The position numbers and the translations under genes are program-made. A DNA stretch of 64,000 nt from Nitratireductor sp. (GTDB taxonomy: Bacteria; Pseudomonadota; Alphaproteobacteria; Rhizobiales; Rhizobiaceae): the NCBI RefSeq assembly GCF_017794765.1, contig NZ_CP051236.1, positions 1,643,601 through 1,707,600 on the forward strand, given 5' to 3'. This document shows, one piece after another, positions 25,367 through 34,100 of the stretch (positions are counted from its first letter, which is position 1; every line of letters begins with the position of its first letter). The notes beneath the pieces were generated by a model. That model was not told the origin of the DNA. It saw only the letters and a program-made list of their open reading frames with translations, and searched no databases.

Positions 25367-28157
25367 CGGTGCCTCCCAGTTCAAGACGTTCGCCGAGCAC
25401 GGATGAAAGCTTGTCGATCCCCATTTCGCTGAGCGAATCCTCGTGCCAGCCACTGAGATCGAAAACCGACGATTCATCCGGCACGAAACCACGCCACCCG
25501 AACAGAAGCCGCCTTGCGCGCCGGTGCGTGGCCTGACTGCGGAAGAAGAGAACGGTTTCGCCGGAAAGCGCACGCGGACTGTAGCGCCGGGCCGCACGAA
25601 CGAGATACTGGGTAACCGCTTCGGTGGTTTGCTCTTCCTCGTTCATGGCACGGGCAGGTGCGAAGCGCTCGACCAGCTTCAGCGAAAGGCTGAACTCCTT
25701 CAGGTAGGTAATCAGCGACATGCGCCCGCGTAAAAGCTTGCCGGTGAAATAGACGAGACGCTTTGCCCGTTTCTCGGTGTTCCAGCGCCAGCGCGTCATG
25801 GCCGGTTGCGAACGCACATAACCGGGTGCCCAGCTGTCGATCAGTGCGACAAAACTCACATCATGACCCTCAACACGAAGCTGCCGGGTCATCTCGGCAG
25901 CCAGGATGCCGTTGACGCACAGTCCCACCAGCGCGACGGTTTTTGGTGTGTCGCCAAGCTGCATGGCGTCCACCGCATCGCCGGCGATCTTTTCCAGCGG
26001 AAAGCCTTCGGTTTCTTCATCGATCCTCGCGTTGAACATGTGAAGATTGACGACGGAGGCATGGCCGGGAAGCGACTTCGCCATTCGGTAGTAGAGGAAG
26101 GGGTGATTGAGCGTATAGACCGCGCAGTCTCCGCTGCCCTGCCGGTAGATGGTGGTTTCCCACTCGACCGCAGCCAATGGAGAGATGTTCGGTTCTTCGA
26201 TGGACGCAGTCTGAGAGCCAAAGATAGCGGACGCGAAGCCCGAGAGCGTCGGCTCCCTGAACAGGAGGGCGAGGTCAGGCTGGATGCCGAAGGCCTCGCG
26301 CACGCCGGAGAACATTCTGAGAGCCAGAAGCGAATGACCGCCCAGCGCAAAAAAATCGTCGTTTGCATCCACCCGCGGCACGTCGAGCACACGCGCCCAG
26401 ATCCGGCCAAGCTCCGCCTGCCTGTCTGCCGGCGGGGCCGGGCTTCTGGCAGTAACCGGGGCAGGGACATTGACCGTGGGTGGCGGCACAGGAGAGGATA
26501 CCGCCGGCAATTCCACTGCGCCGTCCGCCCGTCTCGGCAGGGAAAGAAGAACGCTGATTGCGGCGGGTAACTCTTCCTCTGGCAGCCGTTCTGCCAGATA
26601 GGCGTTCAGTTGTGCTGGAAGGGTCTCGAGCGGCACCATGAGCCCTGCACTCGGCACGACGAACGCATGGGACCGGCTGGACGGGCCGTCTCGCCGGACC
26701 GCGACATCGGCGACATCCGGGTGCGCGAGAAGCAGCGCTTCCAGCCGCGATGTCGGTTTCTGCTGCGCTTCTTTCGGCAAACTGCCGTCGCGAACCGGTC
26801 CTGACATCGCACTGATCTTCGCCTGTGGATCGTCGAGCGCAAAGGCATAGGCCTTCTGCCACAGATCGAGCAGCTCCCGCGCCGTCGCTTCGTCGAAGAG
26901 ATCGGTGTTGTATTCCACCGACATGCGCCAGCCGGTCGGCCGGCCGATCATGATGAAGTTGAGATCATAGATCACGCCCGGCGATTGCGAGGGCGCGCTG
27001 ATCAGCTCGAAATCGCCATAGCGCGTGTCTTCCAGAAAAGCCTTCTGCTGGTTGAAGTTGATCGAGACGAGTGGGTTGCGGGATGGATCGCGCACCGGGT
27101 TGACCAGCTCGACAAGATTGTTGAACGGCATCTTCTGGTGGTTGAGGGCAGCCCCCACGGTAGCGCTGACCCTCGAGAGGTGATCGGCAAAGCTCGACTC
27201 GTCGGCAATATCGAAACGCAGCACAAGATTATTGATGAAAACGCCGATCAGGCTCTCCAGGTCCACATCCTCGCGCCCCGCGATCTGCGTCCCGAACAGC
27301 ACTTCGCGCTCGCCCGAATAGTGGTGAAGTGCAGCACTGATGACCGCCGCGCCATAGCTGAACAGCGATACGTGATGCGCCCGCGCCGCCGCCTCGATCC
27401 GCTCGCCGAATTCCAGCGGCAGCACGGCGGAAAAGATCTCCCCCCGGCTGGTTTTAACGCGCCCGCGCGGCCGGTCCGGCCTGATCTCGAAATAGGGCGC
27501 ATCGCGCAACTGTTCTCGCCAGTAGGTCTTCTCCGCTTCGAAACCGTAGCTGTTGCGGTATTCTTCCTGCCACAGCGCGAAGTCGCCATACTGCAGCGCC
27601 AGCTCTGGCAGGTGCGGCGCGCGTTTCGCGTCGATGGCCGCTGCGAGTTCTCCCACTTCGCGGCCCAGAACGCGGATCGACCAGCCGTCGAAACAGCTCT
27701 GATGCGCGGTGATAAGAATGAAACCGCGCCTGTTCTCCACCATTAGCAGCGTGACGCGGAAAAGCCCCGGTTGGCCAAGGTCGAAGGGCGCTGCCGCCGT
27801 TTCCCTGCTTATCGACTGGATGCGCGCCTCGCGTTGGTCTTCCGGTACGTGGCGCAGGTCGATGACCGGCATGCGGAACTCGACCCCGCGCACCACTTGC
27901 TGCCGGGGTTGTCCATCCGTCTCCACGAAACGCGTGCGCAGGATCTCGTGTCGCCTGATGATTTGTCGGAAAGCCTCTTCGATGCTCTCGGTTCTGAAGT
28001 TCCCCCGAATCTCCCACCGCACGGCAACGTTGAGCGCGGGGCTTCCCGGATTAAGGCGATCCAGGAACCAGCAGCGCATCTGCGTCTGCGTGCAGGGAAA
28101 CTCGCCGATGATGTCGCTCGCGGCGAATGCCTGCGGCCTGTGTTCAATGTCGCTCAT
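25350..28157 (-). CDS. Abnormal terminal NRPS protein: C - A remnant - PCP - thioesterase
   Basis: 935 residues. Condensation domain (about 15-450) has HQSCFDG at 152-158 where HHxxxDG is expected, so the catalytic second His is Gln153. Residues 470-550 match only the small C-terminal subdomain of an A domain (LEALLLAHPDVADVAV, PAAISVLLSLP), with the A10 Lys replaced by Ala547 and no core A domain. The PCP is intact (FFALGGHSLLAL, Ser609). The thioesterase (about 665-935) has GLCVNG, placing Cys747 at the usual Ser, with Asp774 and His905 as likely partners. Its ATG overlaps the previous gene by 4 nt. Specificity of the module cannot come from itself. Confidence 0.88.
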   Translation of the reverse strand: MSDIEHRPQAFAASDIIGEFPCTQTQMRCWFLDRLNPGSPALNVAVRWEIRGNFRTESIEEAFRQIIRRHEILRTRFVETDGQPRQQVVRGVEFRMPVIDLRHVPEDQREARIQSISRETAAAPFDLGQPGLFRVTLLMVENRRGFILITAHQSCFDGWSIRVLGREVGELAAAIDAKRAPHLPELALQYGDFALWQEEYRNSYGFEAEKTYWREQLRDAPYFEIRPDRPRGRVKTSRGEIFSAVLPLEFGERIEAAARAHHVSLFSYGAAVISAALHHYSGEREVLFGTQIAGREDVDLESLIGVFINNLVLRFDIADESSFADHLSRVSATVGAALNHQKMPFNNLVELVNPVRDPSRNPLVSINFNQQKAFLEDTRYGDFELISAPSQSPGVIYDLNFIMIGRPTGWRMSVEYNTDLFDEATARELLDLWQKAYAFALDDPQAKISAMSGPVRDGSLPKEAQQKPTSRLEALLLAHPDVADVAVRRDGPSSRSHAFVVPSAGLMVPLETLPAQLNAYLAERLPEEELPAAISVLLSLPRRADGAVELPAVSSPVPPPTVNVPAPVTARSPAPPADRQAELGRIWARVLDVPRVDANDDFFALGGHSLLALRMFSGVREAFGIQPDLALLFREPTLSGFASAIFGSQTASIEEPNISPLAAVEWETTIYRQGSGDCAVYTLNHPFLYYRMAKSLPGHASVVNLHMFNARIDEETEGFPLEKIAGDAVDAMQLGDTPKTVALVGLCVNGILAAEMTRQLRVEGHDVSFVALIDSWAPGYVRSQPAMTRWRWNTEKRAKRLVYFTGKLLRGRMSLITYLKEFSLSLKLVERFAPARAMNEEEQTTEAVTQYLVRAARRYSPRALSGETVLFFRSQATHRRARRLLFGWRGFVPDESSVFDLSGWHEDSLSEMGIDKLSSVLGERLELGGTAEHHS

Positions 28158-31100
28158 CCGTGTGCCTCCATGCGGCGGCGCGCGCCGTGCCGGAAATCTT
28201 TCAGCGACGGCACATGCGGCTTGATCCCGTTGACCAGCTGGCTGCCCGCTTCATCGGCGATCAGCGCCAGCTCCCCGATCGTGGGGTGTTGCAGGAGGTG
28301 CCGCGCTTCCAGCGGCAGGCCGGCATCGATCATCCGGGCTGCGATGCGGAAGATGCTGAGCGAATCCGCCCCCAGCGCGTAGATGTTCTCCTCCACGCCG
28401 ATTTCGGGAATGTTGAGCACGTCGCGCCAGATGGCCGAGAGTTTCTCTTCCATGGGCGTGCGCGGCGCGGTGCGGATGATGGCCGCCTCCTGCCGCGGAA
28501 TGCCCTCCTTTTCCAGCGTCTTGCGGTCGAGCTTGCCATTGGCCGTCTGAGGCAGTGCTTCGGTATGGACCCAGAATGCGGGCACCATGTGGCCGGGGAG
28601 ATGCGCCTTCGCATGGGCGCTCAGCGCCTTTGGGTCTGGTGGGTTCGCCGGATCATCAGGCACGGTGTGACACACAAGCTGCCGGTCGCCATTGCGGTTC
28701 ACGGGGGCGACAACGGCGCACTGGCGCACGCCCTCGGCTTTTGCGATGACCGCCTCGATGTCGCCCAGCTCGATGCGGAAACCGCGCAGCTTGATCTGGT
28801 TGTCGCGGCGCCCGAGAAGCTGGAGCGACCCATCGGCCAGGCGCCGCCCCACATCTCCCGTCTTGTAGAGCCGCTGCGGAACACCACCAATCGACACATT
28901 GCGGAAAGCGGCCTGCGTCTGTTCGACATTGTTGAAATAGCCGAGGGCGAGCCCGTCGCCGCCGATGTTCAGTTCACCCGTTACGCCCACGGGCGCGAGC
29001 CGGTTGCGCGCATCCAGAATGTAAAGCTGCGTGTTGGCGATGGGGCGGCCGATGGTGATCGGCGCATCCGGATCGTCGATCCTCGCGACCGACGACCAGA
29101 TCGTGGTCTCGGTCGGCCCATACATGTTCCACAATTCGCCGCCCAGTGCGCTCAGGCTCTGCGCCAGCGCTGCGGGCAGCGGTTCGCCGCCGCACAGCAT
29201 CTTGAGAGATTTCCTCTCGCCGAGCCCCGCTTCGACAAGCATCTGCCAGAGCGTCGGCGTCGCCTGCAAAACCGTTGCGCCGCATTCGTCGAGACGCTCA
29301 ACCAGCCGGAACCCGTCCTGCACCTCGATCCGGTCGGCGATCACCACGCGGCCACCGCAGATCAGCGGCAGGTAGAGTTCCAGCGCGGCGATGTCGAACG
29401 AAATGGTGGTGACGGCAAGCAGCGTGTCGTCTGCGGCAAAGCCGGGCTCCTTCGCCATGGAGGTGAGGAAGTTCACGAGCGCATTGTGCGGAACCTCCAC
29501 GCCCTTGGGCACGCCGGTCGAGCCGGACGTGAAAATGATGTAGGCCGCAGCCTGCGTGCCATGAACCCGCTCCTCGAGCGGTGTCGCATCCCTGGCGGCA
29601 ATGGCATCCCGTTCGTCATCGAGCATGATCGGGAGAACGTCATCACCGGCAAGGTCCGCGATCTTTTCATTCTTGCAGATCACCGCAGAGATTTTGGCTG
29701 CCTCCATGGTCTGCCGCAGGCGCGCTTCGGGATGGTCCGGATCGAGCGGCACATAAATGTGGTCGGCCTTCATGATCGCCAGCAGCGTCACCAGCATGTC
29801 TATCGAGCGGTCGAGCGCCACCGCGACACGGCAGCCGGGCACGAGCAGCTTTTCCTGGAGCAGGCGTGCCATTTGCCAGCTTCGCGCATCGAGTTCGCCA
29901 TAGGTGATGCTTTCCTCGCCATGAGTGGCGGCAATGGCGTCGGGCGTTTCCGCCGTGCGGTCGCCAAACAGCTCGAAGGCAAAGCGCTCGTCGTCATAGG
30001 CGGCCTGCGTCTGGTTGAGCTCATAGGCAAGCCAGTCCATCTCGTCCTGAGACATGAGCGGCAGGCGCTCGATGGGCGTGCTCATATCCTTCGCAAGGGC
30101 CTCGGCGAGCGTAGCGAAATGGCCGAGCCAGCGTTCGATGGTCTCGGGATCGAACACGTCGCCATTGTAGTCGACATCGATGCGGATGCCGTCCTCGCTC
30201 TCGATCATGTTGGCGAACATGTCGAAATTCGAAAACGCCTTGGGGTTGGGGACGACATCCGCGGAAAGCCCGCCAAAATCCATTCCCTTCGTCACCCGCT
30301 CGAGGTTGAACTGAATTTCCGTCAGGGGCAGGCGGCTCGGATCGCGCTTCAGGCCAAGCTTCCGCACCAGCGTTCCATAGGTAAAGTCCTGATGCTCGAA
30401 AGCCTGAAGAACCAGTTGCTGCGTGCCCTTCAGATGCTGGGCGAAGGACCGTTCTTCATCAAGCGCCTGCCGCAGGGGCAGAAGGTTGACGCAATGGCCG
30501 ACCAGCGTTTCGGCATCAAGCAGGCTCTGGCCTGCCGAAGGCACGGCGATCACGATGTCGTTGCTGCCCGAAAGCCGCCCGATCATCACTTGCATGGCTG
30601 CGAGCAGGGTGGAAAACAGTGTCGCGCCGTTCTTCGCGCCGGCCTTTTTAAGCCGCCTGTAGACATCGCCGTCGATATACGCGGTCACGGTGCCGCCGGC
30701 AAAGCTGCGCTGTTCTGGGCGCGGTCGGTCTGTCGGCATGTCCGGCAGGTCTGGCACGGTCTCGAATTGCGAGAGCCAGAACCGCTCCGTTTCTTGATTG
30801 TCTTCCGTCCGGCTCGCGCGCGTTTGCGCATAGGTTGAAAAAGCCAGTGCCGACGGCAGGTCAGGTGTGTCGCCCCGAGCAAGCGCGCTATAGGCCGTTG
30901 CCAGTTCATCGATCAGGACATTCGCCGACCAGCCATCGCAGACGATGTGATGGGCCGTGAAAACAAGCACGTGCCGGTCGTTTGAAAGCCGAACGAGTTC
31001 TGCGCGCGCCAGCGGACCGTTGACGAGATCGAAGGGGGTCCGCGCCTCGCGCTCAACGATCTGTGCAAGCGCTCCGCCATCAGAAACCTCCGTCAACGGC

Positions 31101-34100
31101 ATGTCGATGCGGAAGTCAGGCGTCACCTCGAAATGCTTGCCCGTCCGCGCAAAACGGATGTGAAGCGCATTGTGTCGCGCAACGATAAGATCAAACGCCT
31201 TGCGGAATGCCGCTTCATCCAGCGCGCCATCGAGCGTGAGATTGAAGGATTCATTGAAGGAGCAGGAGGCTTCGTCACCGGCCTGGGCTGCAAGCCAGAT
31301 TTCCTTCTGCGCTTCGGTCAGCGGTGCCTGTTGCGGCGTCTCCTGCACGGGCCTTGCGGTGGGGCGCTCCGCCCGCCCGTCATCGGCGGTCAGAATGCCG
31401 GCCCCCTGAAGCGCGTCGAGCGTCTCGCCGAAGACCGTTGCAATGCGCGAAAAGTCCTCTTCCGAATGCGCGGTCGTCAGGAAACAGGGGTAGCCGTCCT
31501 GGACATGCAGGCCCTGCATCCGCGCATAGGGATAAAACAGCGCGCCGAGCGGGTCGGCATTGCCAAAATCTGTCACGAACCAGCTCTTGTAGCCATGGAT
31601 CTGCGTCGCAATCCCGCGATCCGAAAGCTGGCCGTTCAGCTCCGTGACGAGCGCTTCCGTACGGGTGGCCACCCCGTCGTAGAGCGCACGGCCTTCGCCC
31701 TTGATGTGCTCGAGCACGGCGCGTGTCGCCGCCAGCACGACAGGATGGCGCACGAATGTGCCTGCAAAGAAAGTCGGCGCGACCATTGGCACGCTGTCAT
31801 CGCCATAATCCCAGTGACCGCCATCGAGCGCATCCATATACCGGCTGTTGCCGGCCAGAACGCCGATAGGCATTCCGCCGCCCAACACCTTGCCATAGGT
31901 GGCGAGGTCGCCGCGTATGCCCCAAACGGCCTGCATGCCGCCGGGGTCGACGCGGAAGCCCGTCACCACCTCATCGAAGACCAGCGCGAAATCGCGTTCC
32001 GTTGCGAGCGCGCGCAGCGCACGCACGAATTCGACCGGCTGCAGCTCCGGATGGCGGCTCTGCACCGGCTCGATGATGACGGCCGCAAGCTCGTCCGCAT
32101 TGGCGCGGATCCAGTCGAGGCTCTCGACCGCGCCATAGGGCAGAACCGTGATGTTCGACAGGGAATCTGTGGGAATGCCGGCGGCTATGGGCAGGGTGCG
32201 ATGCTGCCCCGCACGGCTGCGGCCCTTGACCAGAACCTCGTCGAACTGGCCGTGATAGTCGTTGCCGAAAACGACGACGCGGTTGCGGCCCGTCACGGTG
32301 CGGGCAACCCGCATGGCGGCCATCACCGCTTCCGATCCGGTGTTGCAGAAGGTGACGCGGCTGTGCCCGGTCAGTTCACTGATCAGGTCCGCCACCTCGC
32401 CGGCGAGCGGTGTCTGCGGGCCAATGGCAAAGCCCCTGTCGGTCTGGGCGCGGATCGCTTCGACCACGAAATCGGGGGCGTGGCCGAAGGCGGTTTGCCC
32501 CATGCCGTTCACGAGATCGATATATTCATTGCCGTCGATGTCCCAGATGCGCGATCCCTTCGAGCGGTCGGAGACTATCGGAAAGACCAGTTCCTTCCAG
32601 TCGGCGCGAAAGCCGGAGGCCGCGCGTGGATCGGCCAGATGCGACCGGTGTTCCTGTGTGAACGCTTTGGAGCGGGCGTTCCTCTCGCAATAGCGGGCAA
32701 CCAGATCGTTGATGAAGGCGCGTTTTTCCTCCGTGAGCGCCTGTTCGCCGGCCTGCGCACCGGGCTTGTACACGCGGATGCGGCCGCCGCCGATCTCACT
32801 CTCGTCACCGCTCGTGTCCGGCGCAGGCGCGGCGGCTGGAGCCGGTGCAACCTGCGGCGCCGCCGCCGGCACGGAGCCGCCAAGCGACTGGATAGCCGCG
32901 AACTGCTGCGCGAAAAGTTGCTGCGCCATCTGCAACTGGGACTGGAAAAGCGCCTCGAGCCCATGAGGTGCCTGTGGAGTTCCATTCGCCACTGAAGATG
33001 GCGCAGCAGACGCGACGTCCGGCGTGGGGGGGACCTGAGCCACCGGAGAAGGTGACACCGCCCGCACGGCATCCGCCGGCAGTTCGGTGTCGAGGTGTCG
33101 CGCCAAATCATGAATGGTCGGAATGTTGCCGAGCAGTTCGCGGAAGGAGAGCTTGATCCTGTATTCCTTCTCTACTTTCTGAGCGAACTGGCCGATGAAG
33201 AGGGAATCGAAGCCAAGCTCCAGAAAGGTCGCTCCGGCTGCATCGTCTGGCAGGTCTTCGCCTGAAAGGTCTGAGAGCAGGGCGGTCAGGGCGCGTTCCA
33301 GTGTGGCGCGCCGGTCGGTTGTCGCAGGTGCAGCGGTCATTGGGCTCATTCCGTCTGTCGGGATTGCTTGTACCGGTGTTTCGGGCAGCGTATGGGCAAG
33401 TGCCGCATGCGCCCGGTTCTCCGGCGTCGGTGCGTCGATCCAGTGCATCTGGCGCTGGAAGGGATAGGTCGGCAGCGGAATTTTCCGCCGCGCGGTCTCT
33501 GGCAGGGCCGGCCAGTCGAGCTCGCAGCCGGCGATCCACGACCGCGCATGGGCTTCGGCGAAAACCTCCTCACCAAAGGATGCGCGGTCGTGTTCGGGCA
33601 GGGACTGGATGATGGCGGCGATGTCATCGCGCTTCAGCGTCTGCGCGGTGAAGACAGAAAGCGTGCGGCCGGGGCCGACCTCGATGAAGACGGGCCTGCG
33701 CTCGCGCGCAATGGTCGTGATGCCGTCGGCAAAGCGCACCGCATCGCGGCAGTGGCGCGCCCAGTAGGCGGGCGAAGCGCCCTGGGCGTCCGTCTGCCAG
33801 TCGCCGCTCACACAGGAAATGTAGGGAATGGTGGATGGACCGTATTCGACCTTTGCCGTCTCTTCTTCGAGCGCCCTGGCAGCCTCATCCATCATGGCCG
33901 AATGGAAGGCATGGGAGGTGTGCAACAGGCTATAGGCGATGCCCGCGGCGTCAAGCGCTGCGCATGTCTCATCCATCGCGTCGAACGTGCCGGAGATGAC
34001 GCTGAGCTTCGGTGCATTGATGGCGGCGATTTCTACCCCGTCGCAAAGATGCGCGGCCACCGTTTCCGTATCCGCTCGCACGGAAACCATGGCGCCCGTC

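Noticed and set aside
28127-30838. 903-codon open frame antisense to the hybrid PKS/NRPS gene
   Set aside because: It is a GC-rich shadow of the true gene: no ribosome site, no recognisable domain, and it lies opposite clear C and A domains.
31133-32995. 620-codon antisense open frame
   Set aside because: Shadow of the C and aminotransferase domains; composition and lack of motifs argue against coding.
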